From Rachicladosporium sp. CCFEE 5018 (taxonomy: Eukaryota; Ascomycota; Dothideomycetes; Cladosporiales; Cladosporiaceae): DNA of 64,000 bases. Within the stretch, counting starts at the first letter, position 1, and the number at the start of each line of letters is the position of its first letter. Positions 22,541-32,444 of this stretch are shown here, piece by piece. The stretch covers positions 1,673,709 to 1,737,708 of the forward strand of contig KZ111144.1 of assembly GCA_002077045.2 (NCBI GenBank), given 5' to 3'. Under the pieces are notes generated by a model, which made no database searches, was not told the origin of the DNA, and was given only the letters and a program-made list of their open reading frames with translations. Made by a program: the position numbers and the translations under genes.

Positions 22541-23412
22541 GTCTGATGGCGAGACCTCGCGTCGACGGCTGAATACGAGAGATCAAACACGAGTATCGCG
22601 TGGTACTTACTGTTGATTAGTAGTCGCTATACAGTGCTTCCTATCGGAGCTCGCATGGCAATGCATAGCACCTTTTGCTGGGCCGAGGTCTTGATGTACT
22701 TCAGAAGGAATCGGATCAACACAACAAACGGCGCACCGTAGTCACACCTTTTACCGCCTGAGGTATGGACGTGGCTACAATCTTTTCGCGCAAAACGCTT
22801 TTGTACCTCTCGAGGCACGTGGGCCTATTGGTAATATCCGGGAGTGCATGAATAGACATTTCTGGCTACAGTGAGCTCAAGAACGAGGCTATGCCGTTCC
22901 ACACGTGCAGCATGATTCCACATGCTGCGGACCAAGCCATTGGGACTAGGCGCGCACCGTCGCGCCTTCATCAGTCAGCGGAGTTGCTTTTACGCCTCTG
23001 AGTTCTCCACTCTGCCTTTTCCCTCTCACTGCATCAAGTCGGGCCAGACATCGTGCATGATTCGCACTCTGAGCAAAGCTATCTGGTGGCTTCTACACAC
23101 AGCTGAACAATCATATCCACTTCGACCAAGCCGCGCTAGACGTTGTACGTGATTCGCCCTTGGAGCGAAGCTATCCCGTTGATTCCACATACCTACCTTA
23201 CATATTAACAACCATATCCGCTTGAGAGCCATGCAGGCCGCTTAGGTCATCTCATGTAGTCGCCCTCTAAGCAGTCTTCGCAACTTATCCATTCCGCTTT
23301 AGCCGCTTTCGCAGTCGAATCAAAGACCTTGAGGTCGTATATAAGAGAGAGTACCAAGCATTTCCTATCGTAACGTTACAGTCACAAGCCTACAGAACGT
23401 GAGATCGCAAAC
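22541..23412. other. Divergent intergenic region between ACAD10-like gene and reductase
   Basis: About 870 bp. It contains two diverged direct copies of a ~90-bp segment (starting near 23052 and 23144, each opening GT-C-TGATTCGC) and a TATA box. No coding region seen. Confidence 0.5.
23338..23344 (+). promoter_or_regulatory. TATA box of the reductase gene
   Basis: TATATAA, 69 bp before the ATG at 23413, followed by a GA-rich stretch. Spacing fits a fungal core promoter. It suggests the reductase was an inducible gene before truncation. Confidence 0.55.
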
Positions 23413-24166
23413 ATGGGCTCGACCGACCAGACGAAGAATCATGCACTCATTTACGGGGCCACTGGCATCCAGGGTTGGGCCATCGTCAACGAGCTACTCA
23501 AGGGCTACCCTTCACCGGACAGCTTCAGCAAGGTGACTGCGCTCGTAAACCGACCGCCGAGCGAAAACATGCTATGGCCGAAGAGTGACAAGCTCCAAGT
23601 TATCAGTGGTATTGACTTGCAGATCAAGGACGGGCAAGAGGCATTGGAGAAGCAGATGAGAGAGAAGGTGCCTGGCATCGAAACCGTGACCCATGTCTTC
23701 TTCTTCGGTAAGTGACAGACGCGAAGTGTAGCTAGGAATGTCTGCTGACACAGCTCTAGCATACATCTTCAAGGAGGACCCCACCGAAGAGATTGGGATC
23801 AACGTCCAGCTCCTTGAGCGTGCCACCCTAGCCGTGGAGCATCTCTCACCGGCTCTCAAGTTCGTCCTCCTGCCCACAGGAACCAAGGCATACGGCGTGC
23901 AGGCACTGGCCGAGTTCCCCTTCGCCGACAAGTTGCCTCTTTCCGAAGATCTTCCTCGGATACCCGAGCCCTACAGAAGCCAGAACTTCTACTACAATCA
24001 GGTCGACTGGCTAGAGTCGCAAGCCAAATCAAAGTCCTGGACCTGGTGCGAGCTGCGCCCGGACGTCGTAATCGGCTTTGTGCCAAAATTACTCCGAGCT
24101 TCAAGTCGCAGACTACACACGCGACAAAGTCAATCCTCGAGGATGGGCCAAAGGCACGGTGTATGA
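23413..24166 (+). pseudogene. PRISE-type NAD(P)-dependent reductase (SDR), truncated by rearrangement
   Basis: Exon 1 is 23413-23707 and exon 2 starts at 23760 (intron 23708-23759, 52 bp). The N-terminus has the PRISE/SirQ-like nucleotide site GATGIQG, then THVFFFAYIFKEDP across the intron, LPTGTKAYG, and NFYYNQVDWLE. Family knowledge: these enzymes (progesterone 5-beta-reductase/iridoid synthase-like) reduce enones with NADPH. At WCELRPDVVIGFVP the homology stops at about 24086. The DNA then continues as the 3' third of a DUF2235 gene in another frame, giving 26 unrelated residues before a stop at 24166. About the last 40% of the enzyme is missing, so it is very likely non-functional. Confidence 0.82.
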
Positions 24167-24719
24167 CTCCCTTACCTTCCCGCAGTCGCTCGCTGGATTT
24201 AAGGTGCGAAAGCCAGGCCAGTACAAGCGCACATCTTACTGGACCGCCAAGGAGACTCTACCCATGATCAACACGCACGAGTACATCCACGCCTCTGTCC
24301 GCTACCGCATAGACGAAGGCGCCAATGGCGTCGAATCAGACTGGTCCAGCGCCTTTCCCAGCGGCCTAAGCCTACAACCCTACATCCAATGGCTTTACCG
24401 CCGCCTCTTCCGCTCCACGCGGCCGTACACATACTTACCGCAAACACCCAAAGGTCCACTGGAAGGTTGGAAGTTGGAGGACGGACATCTTCGGCATGAG
24501 GGCACGCCTGCTGGGGTACCGGCGGGGAAGCAGGTGCCTGCTAAGTGGGTGTGGACGGGCCCTGGGGAGGTGAGTGAGAGGGTGCTGGAAGAGGATGTGC
24601 TTGGGCCGTTTGAGATTGCACTCAAGGATCTCGATCCGGTGGCGAAGAATAAGATGCAGGTTGCTTCGAACGGGGTGGCGGGAAGGATCACCCAGGGGTT
24701 TCATCCGAAGACTATCTGA
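24087..24719 (+). pseudogene. DUF2235 C-terminal fragment (second copy of 3717-4349)
   Basis: This stretch matches the last 211 codons of the DUF2235 gene at 3717-5471, from NYSELQVADY to the stop, over 633 bp with no indel. I count about 16 amino-acid differences, and many more silent ones. The catalytic N-terminal two thirds, including GFSRG, are absent. The frame is intact to the stop, but it sits out of frame behind the reductase fragment, so it should not be translated as a fusion. The 3' flanks after the two stop codons do not align. The intact frame implies the fusion is recent relative to the divergence of the copies. Confidence 0.85.
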
Positions 24720-25275
24720 TGACTGAGCATGAGTGGGTTGGGTGGTGATTTTGTTCGCGTTGGGAGCGATGGCGTTAGGCGTTTAGAACGGACCGGGACT
24801 GCGTTGTGATCTACTGCGATGTGATCTACTGCGTTGTGATCTACTGCGTTGTGATCTACTGCTCTACCTGTGCGATATATGTAAAGATATGTCGTCGCCG
24901 TCCTCTTCGTCAAGCTGCGTCAATGACACCCTTCAGTCCCAGACCCGTGCAGCTGACGCGCGGGCACATCGCATACGTGACCCCGAACTGTGCCACGGGC
25001 TTGCGTGTCGTCTCCGTGTCTTGTCTATTGCAAAGTAGGTGGCATTTGGTCAGCGATTGCGTAGTCGCCAAGAGCGTGGTGAGCTGTCTCGCGTGGCGCA
25101 TGTGGAGGTGGAACTCTACCCTGCATGTCTACCTGGAGATCGACCGGGTAATTGATTGTAGCTATCTTTCCTTTACTTACCTACGACTTACCTGTAATCA
25201 TCTACTCTTAGCGATAGGCCTACGCGTTTGTGCGGGCGTGCATCTCGAATTGTGACCTGCGTTAAAGAATTGACC
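24720..25275. other. Intergenic before VHS/GAT copy 2
   Basis: No gene seen apart from a short tandem repeat (24801-24860). No similarity to the flanks of copy 1. Confidence 0.5.
24801..24860. repeat. 15-bp tandem repeat, four units
   Basis: Four head-to-tail copies of GCGTTGTGATCTACT; the second has GCGATG. A microsatellite/minisatellite tract 80 bp after the DUF2235 fragment. Confidence 0.85.
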
Positions 25276-26982
25276 ATGAAGCGCTTCACCGGCCTGCTCA
25301 GCAGGACGAAGAGTAAGTTCCCTCGAACTCCACCGAGAGTATATACCATCTAACAAAATACCACAGGTTCGAACTCAGACTCACTCCAACTCGAGAACCC
25401 CCCCGCCGACTCCCCCGAAGCCAACGCCTCACGCAGCATCCGCCTCTTCTGCGAGTCCACGCCGAACGCCAACCGCGACGATGACTACCTCCACCTGCCC
25501 AGCATCGTCGAAGCAGCCGAGTCCTCGCCCCAAGCAGCTGCCGCCGCAGCTCTCCAGATTAAAAAGTACCTCGCCAAGGAGTACAGCTCGAAACCCTCGG
25601 TGCAGTACAATTCCATCATGCTGGTTAGGATCCTGGCAGATAACCCTGGCCCAACGTTCACGAGGTGTTTTGACCCGCCGTTTGTGAAGACTGTGAAGGA
25701 GTTGTTGCGAGGCTGTAAGGATGGGAGTACGCAGCAGATATTGCGGGAGACGTTAGATGCGCTGGAGGTGAATAAGATTGGCGATGAGGGCGTGGCTGGG
25801 CTAATCGCCATGTGGAGGAAGGAGAAGGGCATGGCTGGGTCTATGCATACTGCACGGCCGATGCAGGGCGCGACTATGAACGGCGGAGGGCGGTCTAGGA
25901 GACATAACAGCCAGCACGACTTCATGACGAGAAACCAGCTCCCTTCGCCGCAGGAGCTTGCTAGTCGGGTCGAGGAGGCGAAGAACACGTCGAAGATATT
26001 GCTGCAGTTGCTGCAGTCTACACCTAAAGAGGAGATTCTGAACAGCGAGCTGGCGAGGGAGTTCAATGAGCGGTGTCAGAGTGCGCAGTGGAATATGCAG
26101 CAGTTCATTGGGTGTGATAATCCTGCGCCGGATGATGATACGATGTTGACGCTTATCGAGACGAATGAGCAGTTGAGTTTAGCGGGGTCGAGGTATCAGA
26201 GGGTACTGCTGGAGGCGAGAAGAGCACTGGGCATTAATCAGAGTCCGCCGCCGGATGCTGTGGAAAATGTGTCAGGGCCGTTCGCCAACCCTGCTGCTAG
26301 TCATGAGCGATCGGAGAGTTTGTTTGCGTCGGCACCGACACAGCGACAACCGCGGAATGGGTTGGGAGCAGCAACTACCGGGAGTGGGCGTGATCAAGAG
26401 GTCTACCAAGCACCGCCTGGCCCGCCTCCGCAACAGCAGTCACAGCAGCCATACAGCAATGCTCCCGCTTCGACTGGTCCCACGAACGACCCCTTCGCCG
26501 ACCCAGTCGACCGTGAAGCAACACCGAATGCCGCTACAGGCTTCAACGCTCCACCTCTGACATCTCGCAACCCTGCGCGAACCCAAGAGCCCTACGCCTC
26601 GACACAATCACCCTACAACAACACGACAAGACACAACACGACCGAGCTCAACAACGCTTACACGTCATCTCTCTACGACCCATCTTCGCCAGTGTCGCCC
26701 ATAGGTCCCAACTCAGGCCCGCATAACAATGCTGGTCCGACGCCGGCTTGGAACGATGTGCCGCTAGCCAATGCGCCGCAGAGCAATGTACCGCACAGTA
26801 ATGCTCCGCGAGATGCGAATGCGTGGGGCGCACAGGCTCGGCAGAGCGTTGCTGAAATTGATGGGCACAGTACAATTGGTAGGAACGATGCACAGTATGG
26901 GATCCGGGAGGTGGAGGGGCGCAAGGCGGACAGGAGATCGAGGGTTGATGTTGCTGGGACGGGTGGATTGCGAGGGGTGTAG
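25276..26982 (+). CDS. VHS/GAT-domain trafficking protein, LSB5-like (copy 2)
   Basis: Exons 25276-25312 (37 bp, MKRFTGLLSRTK) and 25367-26982, with intron 25313-25366 (54 bp). The product is about 550 residues, the same length as copy 1 at 12947-14651. Domains are as there: VHS, GAT-like helices, disordered Pro/Gln/Asn-rich tail. The two copies are a mosaic. In the first ~235 bp of exon 2 I count about 28 mismatches, nearly all at third positions. In a ~640-bp stretch of the 3' half I count about 22, with many changing the protein (e.g. R to W in AQWNMQQ). The intron shares no alignable sequence with copy 1. Both copies look intact, so both may be expressed. Confidence 0.82.
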
Positions 26983-27080
26983 AAGGAAGAAAGCGTTGTC
27001 TTGGGAGGACGTGTGATACCCTTTTGCGCTGTTGATAGCCATTGTCTCTCGTTCAGTATCACAGCATCATCGTCACATGT
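25367..27080 (+). repeat. Duplicated block A, copy 2
   Basis: Partner of 12850-14562, inverted relative to it. Ends at about 27080 where copy 1 flank similarity stops. Confidence 0.85.
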
Positions 27081-27351
27081 GTTCGGGGAGTGACAGGGGA
27101 CGTTTGCCCGGCTTGGCACGTCTATCGAGGTCAAATTGACACGTGCCTGGCGATAACACCAGTGACGAGACGTTGCGGAAATAGTTGGCAGTGACATGAA
27201 GAACAGTTTTTGCGTGATACAGCATCCGTAGTACCACTCTGCCAAGTGGAAACATGCATCTGGGCGAATGAGGTACATCGCCGTAGACTGACGCATGACT
27301 GGCACTGCAAGCACTCTCGATCATTGACCCTCCTTAAGCGCCTCAATCACG
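26983..27351. other. Junction region between blocks A and B, copy 2
   Basis: 26983-27080 matches the 3' flank of VHS/GAT copy 1. About 20 bp (27081-27101) are unmatched. From 27102 it matches the 5' flank of choline kinase copy 1. In copy 1 these two flanks lie on opposite sides of the VHS/GAT gene. Confidence 0.75.
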
Positions 27352-28363
27352 ATGTCTCCTTCGAGTGCTTCCCCGAAGCCTGGCATACTGAAGCAAGACC
27401 CAGTCAAAGGATCAGATTGTGCATCTCCTAGCTCATATCTAGGACTGCATTATGCGGCCTCGCCAAAGACTACCCCAAAATCCGTATCGATCGACCCCAA
27501 TGCGGAGACTATCTCGCCGATGATGCTTGCAAAAGCAAAGCAATCCGATGAATACTTCAGTCTTGATGGCGAGCGAGCGCCTCGCAGGCCCTTGATCAAA
27601 GGCCCAAGTTCGCATCGGCTGTCTGGGAGACCGAGTACGACCTCCCTCCAGCAGCCGGCCTCGAGCTCGCTAGATGGGGCGAGTCAAAGCGATGAGAGGG
27701 GGACGGGAGAGCATGGGTATCGTTCGAGGCATGTTGATCATGTGCTTGACGAGGTGTCTTCCTGGGTTGCGGAGGAGAAGGCGAAGCGTTCTCGGAGGAA
27801 GGAGAGGAAGCAGTCGAAGACTGATCAGAAGCAGGCTGCGCCGGCTCCTGCTACTAACGCGAACGACTCTGGATCTGACTCTGATCTTGATCTAAATCGG
27901 CTAGAGGAGATCATGAAGCGCATCGCTGTTTCGAAGGCTTCTCGCGGTCATCGAAAGCATTCGTTACGCAGCAAGCTCTCCTCAATTTCCCTCAAGCATG
28001 GCCACAAGCGAAAGGGATCTACGGCTGGTGGATCTTCAGACACGGAGTACGTTGATGGCGATGTGCTCGTACCCTCCTGCGACGCGATCTTGGACAATTC
28101 GAAGACTGTGGCTCAGCCTGGCGGTGCATCGGATGCTTCTGATGACGATGACCTCCGACAGATAGCTTCGTATCGCAACACTGACGCTTGGGCGAGTTTC
28201 AAGTTCGAGATCGTGCGATTGACACATACGCTTCGACTCAAGGGCTGGCGCAGGGTTCCCATGGATATGAGCGGGCAGATCACGGTCGACAGGCTGAGTG
28301 GGGCGTTGACTAATGCCGTGTATGTGGTATCGCCGCCCAGCGAGCTACCTGCACGCAACGAGA
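27102..28363 (+). repeat. Duplicated block B, copy 2
   Basis: Partner of 15001-16262 (constant offset 12101). The right limit is set only by the gap in copy 1. Confidence 0.88.
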
Positions 28364-29748
28364 AACCGCATGTCGAAGGTAGCGCGCAACCGGCCCTAAA
28401 GAAGCTACCACCTAAGCTCCTACTACGTATCTACGGACCGCAAGTTGAGCATCTCATAGATCGAGACTCTGAGCTGCAGATACTACGGCGACTTGCACGC
28501 AAGCGGATAGGTCCTCGCATGCTCGGGACCTTTGGCAACGGTCGATTCGAGGAGTACTTCCATGCGCTAGCCCTCACTCCCGAGGAGCTTCGCAGCCCGG
28601 ACGTAAGTCGCCAGATCGCAAAGCGTATGCGGGAGCTGCATGACGGCATTGAGCTGCTTGATCGAGAGCGTAATGATGGGCCCTTTGTGTGGCTGAACTG
28701 GGACAAGTGGGTTCAGCGTGTTGAGCAGGTCGTCTTGTGGATGGACAACGAAGTCAAGTCTATGCCACCGGGAGTGAAGCCTACCGGATCTGATACTTGG
28801 AAGCGCAGAGGACTGATCTGTGGCGTTGAGTGGCATGTATTCCGTGCAGCTGTCGAGAAGTACCGCGACTGGCTACAGAACGAGTACGGGAGTGCGAAGA
28901 AGGTCAGCGAGCAGCTTGTGTTCGCTCACAACGATACTCAGTATGGTAACATCCTGCGTCTTGTGCCGACTGATCAGTCACCTCTTCTGCTGCCAGCGAA
29001 CTCACACAAGCAGCTTATTGTCATTGACTTCGAGTATGCGAACGCCAATGTGCAGGGCCTAGAATTCGCCAACCACTTCACGGAGTGGTGTTACAACTAC
29101 CACGACGAGAAGAAGCCTTACGCATGTAACACAAATCGCTACCCGACGCCCGAAGAGCAAGATCGCTTTGTCCGTGCGTATGTCAGGCATCGACCGCAGT
29201 TCAATGTTACCACGCCGATGATGAAGGCGCAGAGTCCTGCCCCATCGAATGGCTCTACCCACAGCACTCCGAAGCGGACAACGTCGAGCATCTCAGCGTT
29301 CATGCTCGATGCTCGTAACCCGTCGCAAGGTACGCAGGCCGCCAAGTACGACGACGCTGCTGAAAAGTCGGCAGAAGACGCCGAAGTCAAGCGCCTTCTT
29401 CACGAGACACGCCTTTGGCGCATCGCCAACACCGCCCAATGGGTGGCTTGGGGCATAGTCCAGGCTAAAATCGACAGGCTGCCTGATTTCAGCGATAAGA
29501 AAGACACCTCGGTGCCCGGAATCGAAGAAGATGACGAAGGGGACAGTGATAGCGAGTACAAGACTCTTGCGAAGCTGGAGACGCATGAAAGCGAGGCGAA
29601 GGAGGAGGAAGATGAGGAGTTTGACTACCTGGGTTATGCGCAGCATAGGGCTATGTTCTTTTGGGGGGATATGCTGCAGATGGGGCTTGTGAAGGGGGAG
29701 GACTTGCCGGAGGGGCTGGTGGAGAAGGTCAAGACGGTGACTTACTAG
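27352..29748 (+). CDS. Choline/ethanolamine kinase (copy 2, complete)
   Basis: 798 residues, one exon. The N-terminal ~300 residues are a fungal low-complexity extension with basic and acidic runs. The kinase core follows: GRFEEYFHALALTPEEL, the catalytic Brenner motif FAHNDTQYGNIL near residue 525, and the metal-binding IDFEYANANVQGLEFANHF near 557. The tail contains a second acidic insert. Family knowledge: it phosphorylates choline (and often ethanolamine) with ATP, the first step of the CDP-choline (Kennedy) route to phosphatidylcholine. Of the two copies in the window this is the only one seen to be complete. It follows VHS/GAT copy 2 head-to-tail. Confidence 0.9.
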   Translation: MSPSSASPKPGILKQDPVKGSDCASPSSYLGLHYAASPKTTPKSVSIDPNAETISPMMLAKAKQSDEYFSLDGERAPRRPLIKGPSSHRLSGRPSTTSLQQPASSSLDGASQSDERGTGEHGYRSRHVDHVLDEVSSWVAEEKAKRSRRKERKQSKTDQKQAAPAPATNANDSGSDSDLDLNRLEEIMKRIAVSKASRGHRKHSLRSKLSSISLKHGHKRKGSTAGGSSDTEYVDGDVLVPSCDAILDNSKTVAQPGGASDASDDDDLRQIASYRNTDAWASFKFEIVRLTHTLRLKGWRRVPMDMSGQITVDRLSGALTNAVYVVSPPSELPARNEKPHVEGSAQPALKKLPPKLLLRIYGPQVEHLIDRDSELQILRRLARKRIGPRMLGTFGNGRFEEYFHALALTPEELRSPDVSRQIAKRMRELHDGIELLDRERNDGPFVWLNWDKWVQRVEQVVLWMDNEVKSMPPGVKPTGSDTWKRRGLICGVEWHVFRAAVEKYRDWLQNEYGSAKKVSEQLVFAHNDTQYGNILRLVPTDQSPLLLPANSHKQLIVIDFEYANANVQGLEFANHFTEWCYNYHDEKKPYACNTNRYPTPEEQDRFVRAYVRHRPQFNVTTPMMKAQSPAPSNGSTHSTPKRTTSSISAFMLDARNPSQGTQAAKYDDAAEKSAEDAEVKRLLHETRLWRIANTAQWVAWGIVQAKIDRLPDFSDKKDTSVPGIEEDDEGDSDSEYKTLAKLETHESEAKEEEDEEFDYLGYAQHRAMFFWGDMLQMGLVKGEDLPEGLVEKVKTVTY

Positions 29749-30782
29749 ACGGATGTTGGAGATATCGTGGGTTGGAAAGTAAGCATTCAATGAGCCTTGC
29801 TATCAGATCTCTCTAGCTTCTCCAGTATGTTACCTACGCACGAATACGACAATCGGAAGCCGTCACTCGAGCGCCTGACGCTATGTCTTCTGGTAATATA
29901 CATCACATTGTGGCGTTCGAACGCAGTTCGTGCCAATCAAGAGAGCTGCTAGCGGACTGGATCGAGCGCACCTTCGCCAACAGGAAAGATCCTAATATAT
30001 CATCGCCGCGCTGCATGTACGAGCACTGTCCACGACGAGGTTTCGATGAAAGGCTCGCTTCTTTTGTCACTCGTGTGGCACTACCATGGCTCTACGTCTT
30101 CGCCTGCCCACTGGATCCGAAGACTACATGTAGCAAGCGCGTTCGTCGGATCATCTACGGCAATGAACAGCCACCACAGGACTAGCGAAAGCATGACCCT
30201 TGTAACGACGGGTGTGAGGTGCATTTCGTAGTCTTACGTTTATGAGAAGTCGACAGGGCCAGCTCGTATCCCAAAGACGCATCAAGCACTGCGCATGTGG
30301 CCCGAACTACCTTAGCTGACATCTCGCTCTCGCACCCGATGATTCGGATCGCATTTTCCCTGTCACTCGAATGCCTTGGCGTAAGTTGTCTCGCTTGTCA
30401 CCTGAGAACAACTGCCGTGACCTTCGACATGTACCCCGCATAGAGTTCTTTGACGGTAGATCAATACGAGTCACGACCCATGTGCCCTCCATGTGCTCCC
30501 CACGGGGTATGCGAGTCTATCGACCAATGGCACGCGCTGTTGCAGGCTGACTCGCAGTGAGCTGATCGGTCCCAAGACCGTGGTGCAGAGTCTGGATGCA
30601 GGACGACAACAGGTGATGCGTCGTGGCTGAAGGGCATGGAGGGTGTATATGAGGGTTGCTGGGGCCATGTGGTTCAGCTAGCATCTCACCACCTTCTGAC
30701 CTCACTGCGAGAGTCGCTGTAGACGAATCAGCAGCTTGATCCTCCTTGCTGTATCTCAGTTCGATCATAATACTTCGCCGCG
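29749..30782. other. Intergenic, about 1 kb
   Basis: Nothing I can support as coding; open frames here lack family features. Promoter side of the Ato-type transporter. Confidence 0.5.
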
Positions 30783-32092
30783 ATGGCCGCAGAACACACG
30801 ACCAACGGTCTCGACCACGAAGCGATCCACCACGCCGGGCCCTCCCTCCACAAGACAGACACGAATATCACGATCTCGCCTGAGCTATGGGAGAAGCTAT
30901 ACCTCACGCCCAAGGTCCCGACACAGAGCGATGCGAATAAGCGGTTCGCAAACCCGACACCCATGGGATTCGTGGGATTCGTGATCAGCACGTTCACGTT
31001 TGCGACAATGTTGGTCGCCTGGCTCCGAGTGCTTGACCTTGCGACAATGCTGACCTGGACAGACTCATGGGATGGGGCGGCGCTGCTGGGCTATTTGGAG
31101 TCGCTGGAATATTTTTCTTCACCGGTAGAGCTGGCCTGCGCTGTGCTGCTGCTCGTTGACTGACGGGGCAATTCTCAGGGCCGGTACTGCTGATCTTGGC
31201 GACTATCTTCGAGTGGGTGATGGGTATGTCTCGGACGATATCGCAGACCTCAAGATCGCGCATGGCTGACGCTACAAAGGCAACTTCTTCCCCATGATGG
31301 TCTGCAGCCTCTTCTCGGTCTTCTGGCTCAGCTTTGGACTGCTGCAACTCCCGACACTTGGACTTGCAGCGGCATATAGCACTACTGGGAACGCAGCCGA
31401 GGGCGCGGCAAGCAAGGAGTATAATGCTGCTATTGCGCTGTACCTGATTGTGTGGGGTTTCGCACTGTTGTAAGTCAAGACCTTGCGCTCCTTCCCAGGG
31501 AACCGATCGTTTGGCAAAGCTGTTGTCCGCAAAGCCACGGCAGAATGACCCAGCTGCTGCACTGGTGAGAGATACAGTGCAAGAGCCTCACCTCGCACAA
31601 GCAGCAAAGTCTCCTGGTGGCAACTTGTATCGACCCAAGCAACGGGACAGCGGTGATGGCTGCGCAAGAGGATTCGTTGAAGCACCGAGCGCCACAGATG
31701 CAAAGCCCATCAGCTGATAAATGTTCCAGCACCTTCTTCATCTTTACGCTCAAGACCAACGTGATCTTCGCCGGGATCTTCCTGTTCGTCACTCTCGGTG
31801 CTTGGGTCCTCTCCGGGGCATACTTCGCTGTAGCAAGAGCGGACTACACGATGGCGCTGAAGCTACAGAAGGTCAGTCTCAATATATCGGAATGATGAAT
31901 CAACGACTCTGCTGACAAACTCGACAGACTGGCGGCGCGCTGCTCTTCATTGTGGCGGCTCTCGGATGGTACATGACCTTCGTGATCATGGCTTTCGAGA
32001 TGCGACTACCGGTCAAGCTTCCCGTAGGAGATCTCAGCCACTTCTGGCCGAGTACCGATGTGACGCTGAGCGAGGCGGAGAAACAGGCATGA
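30783..32092 (+). CDS. Acetate/ammonium transporter, Ato/GPR1-FUN34-YaaH family
   Basis: Six exons: 30783-31009, 31063-31124, 31179-31223, 31280-31469, 31730-31871 and 31928-32092. Total about 276 residues. The joins restore the family sequence ANPTPMGFVGF, LMGWGGAAG, IFFFTGPVLLILATIFEWVM, NFFPMMVCSLFSVFW, and TFFIFTLKTNVIFAG. Family knowledge: six-helix plasma-membrane proteins (S. cerevisiae Ato2/Ady2 type) that move acetate and/or export ammonium. The N-terminal NPTPMGF block is the family signature. Intron 1 uses donor GTTGGT. Intron 4 is 260 bp, much longer than the others. No lesion seen. The neighbouring MFS gene is convergent. Confidence 0.88.
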
Positions 32093-32444
32093 ATGACTGC
32101 CCATCTATGGAGCTTTGAGGCAACGTGACTTCGCCTCTCGAGGTATTGACAATAGGGCTTTTGCTTGAATCGACCCGACTGCGATAGTGAACTCATATAA
32201 TACGATACCCTCGAGATGATAGATCACAGTATCGCTGTACCAAGGAATATTACCTGGCACTCAGCGCTGCAACAGGGCAGTATATCGGTCTTGAGTGCGC
32301 TGATAGCAGCAGAGTCACCTTTCGGCTTTCGAGAAGCGAGGTGAATCATGGCAAGATGTGCAACTTTTGCGCAGCTACACTGTCCCGAACTGTATACCGG
32401 TGCGATTGAACCAAGGAAAGATCATACTCTTCAATGGGCCTAGC
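32093..32444. other. Convergent intergenic region
   Basis: 3' flanks of the Ato transporter and the MFS permease; no gene seen. Confidence 0.5.

Noticed and set aside
29883..30185. 100-codon frame between choline kinase and the Ato transporter
   Set aside because: No family similarity or conserved composition.
31617..31895. Separate small gene inside the Ato transporter
   Set aside because: Its C-terminal part is exon 5 of the transporter; the upstream part is better explained as intron 4.
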